Shown in pieces: positions 32,180 to 40,268 of a DNA stretch of 64,000 bases; positions within the stretch are counted from its first letter, which is position 1, and each line of letters starts with the position of its first letter. The position numbers were made by a program, and so were the translations under genes. Under the pieces are notes generated by a model, which was not told the DNA's origin, did not search any database, and saw only the letters and a list, made by a program, of their open reading frames with translations. The DNA is from Cryptosporangium minutisporangium (GTDB taxonomy: Bacteria; Actinomycetota; Actinomycetes; Mycobacteriales; Cryptosporangiaceae): assembly GCF_039536245.1 (NCBI RefSeq), contig NZ_BAAAYN010000001.1, positions 31,008 through 95,007 on the forward strand. The letters are read 5' to 3'.

Positions 32180-32926
32180 CTACGCTCTGCTGCGCAGGTA
32201 GTTTTCGGCCAACTGGCGCAGACGTGTCCGGTCGAAGCTCTGCCCGTGGCCGGGATGGACGACGGACACGTCGAGGTCGACGAGGAACTCCATGCTGCGG
32301 CGATAGGCAGCCACATCGGAGTTCGGCAGGTCGTCGATCAAGGCGCCGTCGTAGACGATGTCGCCGGAGTACAGCGTTCCGGTGCGCTCCTCCAGCAGGG
32401 CGACGCTCCCCGGCGTGTGGCCGGGAAGGTGCAGCACAGTCAATACCCGCCCGCCCACGTCGATTCGGTCGCCGCCGTCGAGCATGCGGCTGAGGGTCAT
32501 GGGCTCGACGCGGTAGGTGCGCGGGTCGTAGTCGGGACCGGGCAGGACGTCGATCATGAGCTCCGGGACGGGTTCCCCCGCAGCGGCGATCCCCAGTTTG
32601 TCGTAGAGCTCCGCGCCGTACAGGCTCGCCGGTACGCCCGCCGCCAGCAGCCCCGCCTCGGCGGGGTGGGCGGCCCGGTCACCGAACTCGGGTGCCCCGC
32701 CGACATGATCCAGGTGCGCGTGGGTGAGCAGGACCATCGGATCCCGCTCGAACAAGCCCGGGATCGCCTCACGCAAGGCGACGACGCCGAGCCCCGCGTC
32801 GATGACGAGGTCACGATCGTTGCCGCGCAACCACCAGAAGTTCGCCGACAGCAGCTCGTTGACGTGCGGCTCCGAAATCCGGATGACCCCGCTACCCACC
32901 TCGGCCTGCGTGAACCAGTCGACCAT
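32180..32926 (-). CDS. MBL-fold metallo-hydrolase
   Basis: This 248-residue protein has the metal site T-H-A-H-L-D-H-V-G-G (about 73-82), the later His in L-P-G-H-T-P-G-S (about 170), Asp in S-G-D-I-V-Y-D-G (about 191), and a final His in H-P-G-H-G. Glyoxalase II, lactonase and arylsulfatase relatives share this pattern; the substrate is not predictable. ATG 32926 is the start. It is followed only by the 5'-truncated RidA fragment in convergent orientation. Confidence 0.87.
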   Translation of the reverse strand: MVDWFTQAEVGSGVIRISEPHVNELLSANFWWLRGNDRDLVIDAGLGVVALREAIPGLFERDPMVLLTHAHLDHVGGAPEFGDRAAHPAEAGLLAAGVPASLYGAELYDKLGIAAAGEPVPELMIDVLPGPDYDPRTYRVEPMTLSRMLDGGDRIDVGGRVLTVLHLPGHTPGSVALLEERTGTLYSGDIVYDGALIDDLPNSDVAAYRRSMEFLVDLDVSVVHPGHGQSFDRTRLRQLAENYLRSRA

Positions 32927-33087
32927 GTCCGCGAGTGTGCCAGCGCGGCGATTCCGTTTCGCCGGGCCGGTCCCGGCAACCGGGCCTCGGCGGGCCCGCC
33001 CGGTGGACCACCGCCGTACGGCACGGCAAGGTCACCCGCTGGCAAGTTGCCGATGCTTGACGGCGCCCGAGCGCTCGCTGCGGCGGC

Positions 33088-33137
33088 TGACACGTGAGAG
33101 TGGTGTGGGCGTTCGCCCACACCACTCTCAGGTGTCA
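33088..33137 (-). terminator. Very strong 24-bp hairpin terminator
   Basis: Arms 33088-33111 and 33114-33137 are complementary at 23 of 24 positions around a two-base centre. It lies 28 bp beyond the PaaX gene stop on the minus strand and 160 bp upstream of the MBL gene. Its length and near-perfect symmetry exceed what a simple terminator needs, but its position fits termination of the GNAT-PaaX operon. Confidence 0.65.
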
Positions 33138-33165
33138 GGACGCGTGGCCCGCACGGGCACGGCGG

Positions 33166-34056
33166 TCACGCGGGACGCAGTTCGCTGTAGAGCCGGAACA
33201 GGCGCAGGCGCGAAGCCTCCGGGGCTTTCTCGGGTGCGGCCTGGTCGAGTCGTTCCCAGCAGGCCGCGGCGAGGTGGCGCGCCGTGACGCCGGGCCAGGG
33301 CGATGGCAGCAGCTCCGGGGGCAGCAGGGGGTCGGGCTCCATCGCCCGGGTGAACTCGGCGGCGAGTTCGACGGCCATCGTCAGCCGCTGGGTCGCCGCG
33401 CGGTCGGGGTCGGTCGCCGGTGCGGCGTCCAGGGCCGCGAGACACTGCTCGGCGAAGGCGGCGAGCCGTTCGTGCCGGGCGCGGATCTCCCCTAGTGGCC
33501 AGAGCGTTGCGGCCACCGCAGTGGGGTCGGTGATCGTTCCGAGGCGTAGGTCGGTGCTGGTGAGGAACGTGACCGAGTCGAGGACGTCGAGCGACTCGGC
33601 GTGCGCCTCGACGATGTCGGCGACGGGGTTGGCGGTGACGTAGAGGCCGCCTTGGAGCGGCGCGGCGCCGAGGTGGAGGAGCGTCTCGCGCAGGGCGTCC
33701 CGGGCGGAGCGGCGGGATTCGGGTATCGCGAACGCGAACAAGCGCCAGGTCCCGTCCCAGGGGGCGAGCCCTGCGTCCTGGCGATAGGCGAAGCGGACGT
33801 AGTCGGCGTCGGGCGCGAGGTTCCCCGCGGGGTCGGACACCGCCCGCAGCAGGGCCTTGCGCCCGCGGCCGGACTGCGTGAAGCGGCCCTCGTCGACCAG
33901 GCGTTTGACGCAGAGCCGGACCTGCTGGTCGGTCATCCGGAGAAGGTTCGCGACGGTGTAGAGGTCGCCGGCGTCGACCGTGCCGTCCTCGCGCAGAAGG
34001 GCGTGGACGAGCAGGCGGGTCGGGATCTCCGGTCGCCCGGTGGCGATGGCGCTCAC
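33166..34056 (-). CDS. PaaX-family transcriptional regulator
   Basis: This 296-residue protein has an N-terminal winged helix (P-T-R-L-L-V-H-A-L-L and V-R-L-C-V-K-R-L-V-D-E-G-R-F). The PaaX central segment W-D-G-T-W-R-L-F-A-F-A-I-P-E-S-R-R follows, then the PaaX C-terminal helical domain (from about residue 180). PaaX proteins usually respond to aryl-CoA esters; no phenylacetate genes are present here. GTG 34056 overlaps the acetyltransferase stop as GTGA, so the two are co-translated. Confidence 0.85.
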   Translation of the reverse strand: MSAIATGRPEIPTRLLVHALLREDGTVDAGDLYTVANLLRMTDQQVRLCVKRLVDEGRFTQSGRGRKALLRAVSDPAGNLAPDADYVRFAYRQDAGLAPWDGTWRLFAFAIPESRRSARDALRETLLHLGAAPLQGGLYVTANPVADIVEAHAESLDVLDSVTFLTSTDLRLGTITDPTAVAATLWPLGEIRARHERLAAFAEQCLAALDAAPATDPDRAATQRLTMAVELAAEFTRAMEPDPLLPPELLPSPWPGVTARHLAAACWERLDQAAPEKAPEASRLRLFRLYSELRPA

Positions 34057-34685
34057 TCGCCACCCCGGCTCGCGGCGGGGAGTGCGCGGTGCATGGTGGT
34101 CACCGCGCCGAAGCCCAGCAGGCGGCGCAGGTAGGGCGTCTGCTCGGTGCGCTTCGCCACGAAGCCGTGGCGCTCGTACAGGACGCGTGCGCCGGGATTC
34201 GTGTCGATGACGTCCAAGCGGATCCGTCGGCACGCGTTCTCGGCCGCGATGGCAGTGATCTCCGTCAGCAGCCTGCTGCCGATGCCGTTGCCGCGGTGCT
34301 GCGCGTCCACCGCGATTCCGTCCATGACCAGTTCTCCCGGTTCGGGGGTGCGCTCGAACAGCGCGAGGATCGCCAGCCGTCGCAGCCCGCGGAGGACACC
34401 GTAGGCGGACAGCACATCCGCCGCACCGCCGCCGGTCAGCGCTCGCCCGCCGAGCTGGTAACCGGCCACGCCGACCACTGTGCCGTCGGCGATCGCTGTC
34501 ACGCCCCGGTCGGGGTTCAGGTGAGCGGCGATGAAGGCGCGTCCCGCATCCGGCGGATCGAGCGCCGGGCCGAGTTTGCGGCCGAACGCCTCCCAGTAGA
34601 GCGCGGCCACCACCTGCTCGCTGCCTGGTGGGACGCCGCGCCGATACACCAGCCCGCGACCGTCCGAGTCCTGCTCCGAGTTCAC
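34053..34685 (-). CDS. GNAT-family N-acetyltransferase
   Basis: This 210-residue protein contains the acetyl-CoA motif A: D-G-I-A-V-D-A-Q-H-R-G-N-G-I-G-S-R-L-L (about 121-139, Q/R-x-x-G-x-G). Motif B follows as L-Y-E-R-H-G-F (about 168-174). ATG 34685 lies behind AGGGAGG. It is the first gene of the operon with PaaX and faces an alpha/beta hydrolase across a pair of palindromes. The acceptor is unknown. Confidence 0.85.
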   Translation of the reverse strand: MNSEQDSDGRGLVYRRGVPPGSEQVVAALYWEAFGRKLGPALDPPDAGRAFIAAHLNPDRGVTAIADGTVVGVAGYQLGGRALTGGGAADVLSAYGVLRGLRRLAILALFERTPEPGELVMDGIAVDAQHRGNGIGSRLLTEITAIAAENACRRIRLDVIDTNPGARVLYERHGFVAKRTEQTPYLRRLLGFGAVTTMHRALPAASRGGE

Positions 34686-34720
34686 TACGCCTCCCTGTCA
34701 CTTGCATGATCAACTCTATA

Positions 34721-34756
34721 CGTTCATTCTCAGAACGAGCGTTTAAGAAACGAGCG
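34721..34756. promoter_or_regulatory. Tandem palindromes in the GNAT-PaaX / hydrolase divergon
   Basis: CGTTC-N7-GAACG (34721-34737) is followed by CGTTT-AAG-AAACG (34740-34752). The octamer AACGAGCG occurs directly repeated at 34734-34741 and 34749-34756. The cluster lies 36 bp from the GNAT start and 12 bp from the hydrolase start, a natural binding region for the PaaX-family protein of the same divergon. Confidence 0.6.
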
Positions 34757-34767
34757 ATTGGGCGACG

Positions 34768-35823
34768 GTGAAGCGACTCACACAACTGGGACGTGGGCAG
34801 CGACGGGTCCTCTGGGCTCTGCTGGCCGCGTTCGTGCTGGTAGCCGGGGCGACCGGGGTGGTGGTGCACCAGAACGCGTACGCGCTGCGCGAGGCGCAGG
34901 TGGAGTTGTCGCACGACGGACGGACGCTCCAGGGGGTGCTGGCACGACCCAAGACCGGCGACGGGCCCTTCGGTCTGGTCGTCTTCGTCCACGGCGACGG
35001 ACCGATCGACGCGACGCACGAGACCTTCTACCGCCCGGTGTGGGAGGCGTTCGCTCGCGCGGGGTACGCGTCGCTCTCGTTCAGCAAACCGGGTATCGCC
35101 GGGTCGGAGGGCGACTGGCTGGCGCAGAGCATGGCCGACCGAGCGGACGAGACCCTGGCCGCGGTGGCCTGGGCACGCGCCCGGAGTGATATCGACGGCG
35201 AGCGGATCGGTCTCTGGGGAGCCAGTCAGGCCGGCTGGGTACTGCCGAAGGTGGCCGCGGCGGATCGGCAGCTCCAGTTCGTCATCGCGGTCTCACCGGC
35301 GATCAACTGGCTGCGGCAGGGCCGCTTCAACCTGCTCGCCGAGCTCCGCCGGGACGGCGCCGACGAGCGGCAGGTCGATGAGGCGCTGCGGCGGAGCGAC
35401 GCGACGATCGGCCGGCTCCGGCGGGGGGCGTCCTACCAGGAGTACCGCGCCGCGGTCGGTGACGCCGAGGCCATGACGCCTGCCCGGTGGCGCTTCGTCA
35501 GCAAGAACTACACCGCCGACGCCGTCGCTGACCTGCGCGCCATGCGCAGGACGCCGGTCCTGCTCGTGTTGGCCGGCCACGACGTCAACGTGGACGTCGC
35601 CGAGACGGAGACCGTCTACCGGCAGATCCTTCCGCCCACGACGATCGACGTCGCGCACTATCCCGACGCGTCGCACTCACTGGTCGACCACGACCTCGAG
35701 CGCTCGGAGTGGCGTCTGGCCCTCACCGCGATCTGCGCGCCGCGGAGGCTCTACACCGACGGTTTCCTCGCAGACCAGCGCCGGTACGTCCGTGAGCTGA
35801 GCACAGGCGAGACGCAGGCATGA
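34768..35823 (+). CDS. Membrane-anchored or secreted alpha/beta hydrolase
   Basis: This 351-residue protein has an N-terminal hydrophobic segment (about 15-33) acting as signal anchor. The hydrolase core has F-V-H-G-D-G-P (about 74-80) and the nucleophile elbow G-A-S-Q-A-G (Ser about 152). Further features are A-G-H-D-V-N-V-D carrying an acid residue and D-A-S-H-S-L-V carrying the catalytic His near 301. It resembles dienelactone-hydrolase/YjhA-type esterases. GTG 34768 is the start. Its stop overlaps the DUF418 start as ATGA, and both lie in one operon next to the palindrome cluster. Confidence 0.82.
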   Translation: MKRLTQLGRGQRRVLWALLAAFVLVAGATGVVVHQNAYALREAQVELSHDGRTLQGVLARPKTGDGPFGLVVFVHGDGPIDATHETFYRPVWEAFARAGYASLSFSKPGIAGSEGDWLAQSMADRADETLAAVAWARARSDIDGERIGLWGASQAGWVLPKVAAADRQLQFVIAVSPAINWLRQGRFNLLAELRRDGADERQVDEALRRSDATIGRLRRGASYQEYRAAVGDAEAMTPARWRFVSKNYTADAVADLRAMRRTPVLLVLAGHDVNVDVAETETVYRQILPPTTIDVAHYPDASHSLVDHDLERSEWRLALTAICAPRRLYTDGFLADQRRYVRELSTGETQA

Positions 35824-37040
35824 GCGGAACCACCGCGCTCGGCACGCCTGCCGAGGCGACCGCCGGACGGCTGGCCACGATGGACGCCCTGCGCGGTTTC
35901 GCCCTGCTCGGCATCCTGATGGTGAACATCACCTACCTCGCCTCCGCCTACCACGGCACCGGCGTCGAGGACCCGGCCTTCGACGGCGCCTTCGACACCG
36001 CGGTCCGCTGGCTGGTGGCGATCTTCTTCGAGGCCAAGTTCTTCCTGCTGTTCTCGTTCCTCTTCGGCTACAGCTTCACCCTGCAGATGGCGTCGGCCGC
36101 GCGCGCCGAGGCCCGGTTCGCACCGCGGTTCGCTCGACGGCTCCTCGGCCTCTTCCTGCTGGGCGTCGTGCACGCGGTGGTGCTCTTCCCGGGCGACATC
36201 CTCACCACCTACGCCGTTCTCGGCCTGCTGCTGCTCGCGCTGCGTCGGCTGCGCCCGCGCACCGCCGTGCGGGCCGCGGTGGTCCTGTTCGTAGGCACCG
36301 CTGCCGCGTACGCAGCACTCGCCGCGATGCTGTGGTCGGCGGGCGGTGCGGGAATCGATGAGGACGCCGCGGCAGCCGACGCGGCCCGTGCCACCGAGGC
36401 GCTACGGGGCGACGCCGCGTCGGTGGTCGTCACCCACTTGCAGCAGCTGCCGGACGTCGTCCTTCTGCTGGTGTTCTTCCAGGCCCCGGCCGCGCTGGCC
36501 GCGTTCCTCCTCGGGCTGGCCGCCGGCCGCACGAAGGTGTTCAGTGACCTCGCGCGCCACCACCGCGTCCTCGTGCGGCTGCAGTGGGCCGGCTTCACCG
36601 CGGGGCTTGCCGGCGGCGTCATCTACGCCCACGCCAGCCTGACGCACCCCGGCGGCGCCTACCAGGTCCTCGCGCTCGGGGTGGACATGATCACCGCTCC
36701 CCTGCTGGCCTCCGCGTACGCGGCCACCCTGCTGCGCCTCACCGGCGGACGCTACGGGCGAGCCTTGGTCAGCGCCTTGGCCCCGGCCGGACGGATGACG
36801 CTGACCAATTACCTCGGCCAGTCCCTCGTCTGTGCCCTGCTGTTCACCGGCTACGGAGCCGCACTCGTCGGCCGCATCCCACCGCCCGGCGTCGCGGCGA
36901 TCGCCGCCGCGCTGTTCGGGCTGCAAGTGGCCTGGTCGCGCTGGTGGCTCCGGCGCCACCCCTACGGGCCCATGGAATGGCTGCTCCGGGCGTGGACGAA
37001 CCTCGTCCTGCCGCCGTGGAGCGGCGCCGCGGTGCGGTAA
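35820..37040 (+). CDS. DUF418 family membrane protein
   Basis: This 406-residue polytopic protein has about 8-10 helices. It starts with the family signature M-D-A-L-R-G-F-A-L-L-G-I-L-M-V-N and has F-L-L-F-S-F-L-F-G near residue 75. The conserved C-terminal N-Y-L-G-Q-S and the final R-H-P-Y-G-P-M-E-W-L-L-R are also present. These are diagnostic for DUF418 (YeiB-like), a possible relative of membrane acyltransferases. Function is unknown. It is translationally coupled to the preceding hydrolase. Confidence 0.87.
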   Translation: MSGTTALGTPAEATAGRLATMDALRGFALLGILMVNITYLASAYHGTGVEDPAFDGAFDTAVRWLVAIFFEAKFFLLFSFLFGYSFTLQMASAARAEARFAPRFARRLLGLFLLGVVHAVVLFPGDILTTYAVLGLLLLALRRLRPRTAVRAAVVLFVGTAAAYAALAAMLWSAGGAGIDEDAAAADAARATEALRGDAASVVVTHLQQLPDVVLLLVFFQAPAALAAFLLGLAAGRTKVFSDLARHHRVLVRLQWAGFTAGLAGGVIYAHASLTHPGGAYQVLALGVDMITAPLLASAYAATLLRLTGGRYGRALVSALAPAGRMTLTNYLGQSLVCALLFTGYGAALVGRIPPPGVAAIAAALFGLQVAWSRWWLRRHPYGPMEWLLRAWTNLVLPPWSGAAVR

Positions 37041-37144
37041 CCGGCGAAACTCCGTCGCCGCCGCGACGGTCAGGGCCCCTCTCGGCCCGCCGGCCGTGAG
37101 GCCCGCGTCGCCGTGGCCCATGGTGCCCTTGAGCACTCACTCGG

Positions 37145-37486
37145 TCAGTGAGCGGGTACCGAGACGCAGACCATGGTGGTGTCGTCGAGCGCCTCGACGA
37201 CGCCGGGGGCCTGTTCGGGGACGTGGAGGTAGTCACCGGCTCGGGCCGTCACAGCGTCACTGCCGGCGCCGACGCGGAGCAACCCGCTGAGCACCACCCA
37301 AACCTCCGCGTAAGGCGCCGGTAGCTCGGCCCGTGCCCCCTCTTGGAGGAACGTTGTGTAGGCGCTCATCGACCCGCCGGTCTCTTTGTCGAGCCCGGAA
37401 GCGATGAGAATGCGGTCGCCGAAGGGAACGGCGTCGTCACCGATCGCCGAGCTGAACCTCTGGACCCGTGAGGGCAGATCAGCCAT
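37145..37486 (-). CDS. Cupin-domain protein
   Basis: This 113-residue protein is a single cupin barrel: V-W-V-V-L-S-G-L-L-R-V-G near residue 63, then A-G-D-Y-L-H-V-P-E near 83. The usual G-x-H-x-H first motif is replaced by L-P-A-P-Y-A-E-V-W, so metal binding is questionable. ATG 37486 is the start. It lies 24 bp downstream of the monooxygenase-like gene on the same strand. Confidence 0.75.
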   Translation of the reverse strand: MADLPSRVQRFSSAIGDDAVPFGDRILIASGLDKETGGSMSAYTTFLQEGARAELPAPYAEVWVVLSGLLRVGAGSDAVTARAGDYLHVPEQAPGVVEALDDTTMVCVSVPAH

Positions 37487-37510
37487 GCGGACATCCTTTC
37501 GCGTCGTCGG

Positions 37511-37783
37511 TCAGGCGTCGAGGGCGGTTGCGGCGACGGCGTGCACGGGTGGCGCCTCCAGCCCGAGCTGGCGTGCGATCGCCGGGATCTCGGGGTCCGC
37601 GAGGAAGCCTTCGTAGTCCTGGGAGTCCCAGTCGAAGACCGACCACACCCGGTGGGCGTCGTCGGGATCGACGTAGACGCGGGCGCCCCGGCAGCCGTGT
37701 TCCCTCCGTTTGGCGACGCCGACAGTCTCGAAGATCTCCAGAAACCGACGGAGGTCGGTCACCCTGGCGACGGTGACGATCAT
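37511..37783 (-). CDS. Dimeric alpha/beta-barrel (ABM-like) small protein
   Basis: This 90-residue protein begins M-I-V-T-V-A-R-V-T-D-L-R-R-F-L-E-I-F. It carries H-G-C-R-G-A-R-V-Y-V-D-P and V-W-S-V-F-D-W-D-S, the layout of antibiotic-biosynthesis-monooxygenase-like ferredoxin folds. No cofactor is needed for this family; a specific role cannot be named. It is upstream of and probably co-transcribed with the cupin gene. Confidence 0.7.
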   Translation of the reverse strand: MIVTVARVTDLRRFLEIFETVGVAKRREHGCRGARVYVDPDDAHRVWSVFDWDSQDYEGFLADPEIPAIARQLGLEAPPVHAVAATALDA

Positions 37784-37951
37784 TCGATACTCCTCTGCGT
37801 TCTCAACGCCTCACCCGATCGACCCAGAACGGTAGGACCTCAACCGAAGTTGACGTCAAGCCGAGCGCGTCGCGGCGCACGCTGTTCGGACGGTGCGCGC
37901 AACTGATCAGAGGGACGAGCGAAACCATCCGGCCGTGGTTAGCTTTCGGCG

Positions 37952-38836
37952 ATGGATGTCGACAGGGTCGTCGGGCAGATCGTCGACCTCGTGGAGGAGC
38001 ACTACGTCTTCCCCGAGATCGGCGAACGGATCGGCCGGTTGCTGCGCCAGCGGCTCGAAGCCGGAGCTTATGCGGGTCTGTCGCCGGAAGAACTCAGCGC
38101 GCAGGTCACGACTGACCTCCAGTCGGTCAACGGTGACGGCCATACCCGCCTGCGTTACCACGCCGACGCGCTTCCCGAGGATCACGGCGACGCTGCGGCG
38201 GATGCCGTCCGGCGGCGCGAGTTCGCTGCCGAGTGGGCCGGTGGAGTCGCGCAGGTGCGGCGGCTCGAGGACAACGTCGGCTACCTCGAACTCGCTCCGC
38301 TGTTGTTCGCGCCGGGCGACGCCGGACCGGCCGTCGGGGCTGCGATGACCGTGCTCGCCGACACCACGGCGCTGATCATCGACGTTCGCCAGTGCCTCGG
38401 CGGCGACCCTCGAACGGTCGCGCTGATCTGCGGCTACCTTCTCGATGACGAAGCCGTGCTCGTCAACAGTCTGCGTGACCGCCAGGGCGACCTCGTGCAG
38501 TTCTGGACGTCACCCGCGGTACCGGGCCGTCGCTACGGATCCGAACGGCCAGTCGCAGTACTGACCAGCGACGTCACCTGGTCGGCGGCGGAAGAGTTGG
38601 CCTACGACCTGCAGCAGCTCGGCCGGGTACGGGTGGTCGGCGAACGAACGCTGGGCGGCGCACACAATCGGCGGACGTTCAAGGTCGACCCGCACCTGGA
38701 GGCAACGATCTCGACGTCGGCGGCGGTGAACCCGATGACCGGAAGCAACTGGGAAGGCGTGGGGGTGCAGCCGGACATCGTGGTGTCCTCCGACGACGCC
38801 CTGGAGACGGCACACCGGCTCCTCCGAGGCCGCTAG
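37952..38836 (+). CDS. S41 family (C-terminal processing/tricorn-like) peptidase
   Basis: This 294-residue protein matches the S41 catalytic domain. An N-terminal helical cap has V-G-Q-I-V-D-L-V-E-E-H-Y-V-F-P. The core strand has A-L-I-I-D-V-R-Q-C-L-G-G-D (about 146-158), followed by L-T-S-D-V-T-W-S-A-A-E-E-L-A-Y with the nucleophile Ser about 212. No signal peptide or PDZ domain is present, so a cytosolic interphotoreceptor-retinoid-binding-like S41 is likely. A large hairpin follows its stop. Confidence 0.85.
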   Translation: MDVDRVVGQIVDLVEEHYVFPEIGERIGRLLRQRLEAGAYAGLSPEELSAQVTTDLQSVNGDGHTRLRYHADALPEDHGDAAADAVRRREFAAEWAGGVAQVRRLEDNVGYLELAPLLFAPGDAGPAVGAAMTVLADTTALIIDVRQCLGGDPRTVALICGYLLDDEAVLVNSLRDRQGDLVQFWTSPAVPGRRYGSERPVAVLTSDVTWSAAEELAYDLQQLGRVRVVGERTLGGAHNRRTFKVDPHLEATISTSAAVNPMTGSNWEGVGVQPDIVVSSDDALETAHRLLRGR

Positions 38837-38865
38837 ATCGGCGAAGCGTGGTTCGGGCGTCGGTC

Positions 38866-38921
38866 CGTGACGTCATGTGGACGCAACCGCGGCGTCGGTT
38901 ACGTCCACATGACGTCACGGC
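38866..38921. terminator. Large near-perfect hairpin after the S41 gene
   Basis: Arms 38866-38884 and 38903-38921 (19 bp, containing the self-complementary TGACGTCA) pair perfectly. Inside them AACCG (38886-38890) pairs with CGGTT (38897-38901) around a six-base loop. The structure starts 30 bp past the S41 stop and lies before the convergent aldo/keto reductase remnant, so a bidirectional terminator is likely. Confidence 0.7.
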
Positions 38922-39006
38922 GGTGGGCAGGTTGAGCACCCCAACACGGCGGTACGACAGTTCGGTCAGGCGCAAGCCCTCGGTATCTGCTCGGCGATCG
39001 CTCACC

Positions 39007-39385
39007 ACGCGTATGCAGCCGCCGGAGGCTCGCCTTGCACGCGCGCCGGAGGTGGTACGCGGACAGTCGGCGGTCGTTCGGACCCAGCCCCATCGGTTGG
39101 TACACCTTGGTGGCCAACACGATGTCGTCGCGACGCCCGGTGCGCTGCAACCACCGGCCGACGGTCTCTTCCGAGACGCCGTACCCCTTCTTCATGTCCG
39201 GCGACTGCGGCCCGCCGTAGACGTCGGCCGTGTCGAAGAAGTTGATGCCTGCCTCGAACGCGGCGTCCATCACCGCATGACTGCTCGGCTCGTCGACGAG
39301 ATAGCCGAGTTCATCGTCCCCAGACCGATCCGGCTGACGAGCAGACCTAGCGTCCCAAATGTCCGTAGGTCATCACGTCGCTCAT
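39007..39385 (-). pseudogene. Aldo/keto reductase remnant, N-terminal third with frameshifts
   Basis: On the minus strand ATG 39385 starts M-S-D-V-M-T-Y-G-H-L-G-R and hits TAG where Ser-Gly-Leu would follow. Restoring one base gives L-L-V-S-R-I-G-L-G-T-M-N; a second single-base loss then shifts frame again. From 39273 the family core is open: D-A-A-F-E-A-G-I-N-F-F-D-T-A-D-V-Y-G-G, V-L-A-T-K-V. Homology ends at L-R-R-L-H-T (about 39007), leaving out the rest of the barrel including the active-site His. It differs from the intact reductase at 6252. Confidence 0.8.
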
Positions 39386-39454
39386 GTCGTGAGCATAGGT
39401 AGCCCTCGCCACGCACAGCCCGCAGCGGCGGCTCCGGCGTGAGCTACCCCACGC

Positions 39455-39484
39455 TTGCATGTTCTATGTCATACACCTTAAGTT
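39455..39484 (+). promoter_or_regulatory. Probable promoter of the enoyl-CoA hydratase gene
   Basis: TTGCAT (39455-39460) and TAAGTT (39479-39484) are 18 bp apart in a locally AT-rich stretch. The predicted start gives a leader of about 60 nt before ATG 39550. Confidence 0.4.
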
Positions 39485-39549
39485 ACTGCCGAGTAGCAGG
39501 CGAGAGCGCTCAGCTCCGCCCGCCCGGTCTTCCACTCGAAGGAGTCGCC

Positions 39550-40221
39550 ATGCCCACGCTCGACCGTCAGGATTCGGTGTTCGTGCTCGACCTCGGCGAT
39601 GGCGAGAACCGATTCCACCCCGACTGGATCGGTGCCGTGCAGGCCGCGCTGGACGAGGTGGAGAAAGCGGAAGGGCCGCGCGCGCTGGTGACCACCGCGA
39701 CCGGGAAGTTCTTCTCCAACGGCCTGGACCTCGACTGGATCTTCGCGAACGCCGACCAGCACGAGAACTACGTCGTCGCTGTTCATGCGCTCCTGGCCCG
39801 GGTGCTGAGCCTCCCGGTGATCACGGTGGCGGCGCTGCAGGGTCACACCTTCGCCGCCGGCGCGATGTTCTCGCTGGCCCACGACTTCCGCGTGATGCGC
39901 GCGGACCGCGGCTACTGGTGCCTGCCCGAAGCCGACATCAACATTCCGTTCACCCCGGGGATGTCCGCACTGATCCAGGGCCGGCTCACCCCGCAGACCG
40001 CGCACGAGGCGATGACCACCGCCCGGCGCTACGGAGGCACGGACGCCCTGGCGGCCGGCATCGTCAATTCCGCCGTCGAGGAGGACGCGGTCCGCCGTAC
40101 CGCCGTGGAGATCGCCCAATCGCAGGCGGGTAAGGCGGGCTCCACCCTCGGCACCATCAAGAGCCGGCTGTACGGGACTGCCCTGGACCTCTTGCAGACG
40201 AAGGACAACCCGCTCGGCTGA
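39550..40221 (+). CDS. Enoyl-CoA hydratase/isomerase family protein
   Basis: From ATG 39550 (GAAGGAG seven bases upstream) the protein has 223 residues, shorter than the usual 250-260. Crotonase-fold elements are A-T-G-K-F-F-S-N-G-L-D-L-D (about 49-61, the CoA and oxyanion region) and A-A-L-Q-G-H-T-F-A-A-G-A-M-F-S-L-A-H-D-F (about 97-116). It resembles delta3,delta2-enoyl-CoA isomerases of the ECI type. It lies 47 bp before a nitronate monooxygenase gene and probably shares its mRNA. Confidence 0.85.
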   Translation: MPTLDRQDSVFVLDLGDGENRFHPDWIGAVQAALDEVEKAEGPRALVTTATGKFFSNGLDLDWIFANADQHENYVVAVHALLARVLSLPVITVAALQGHTFAAGAMFSLAHDFRVMRADRGYWCLPEADINIPFTPGMSALIQGRLTPQTAHEAMTTARRYGGTDALAAGIVNSAVEEDAVRRTAVEIAQSQAGKAGSTLGTIKSRLYGTALDLLQTKDNPLG

Positions 40222-40268
40222 GAACCGCGCGACCTGACCACCGCTCCCCTCACGACGGAGGAACCTCC

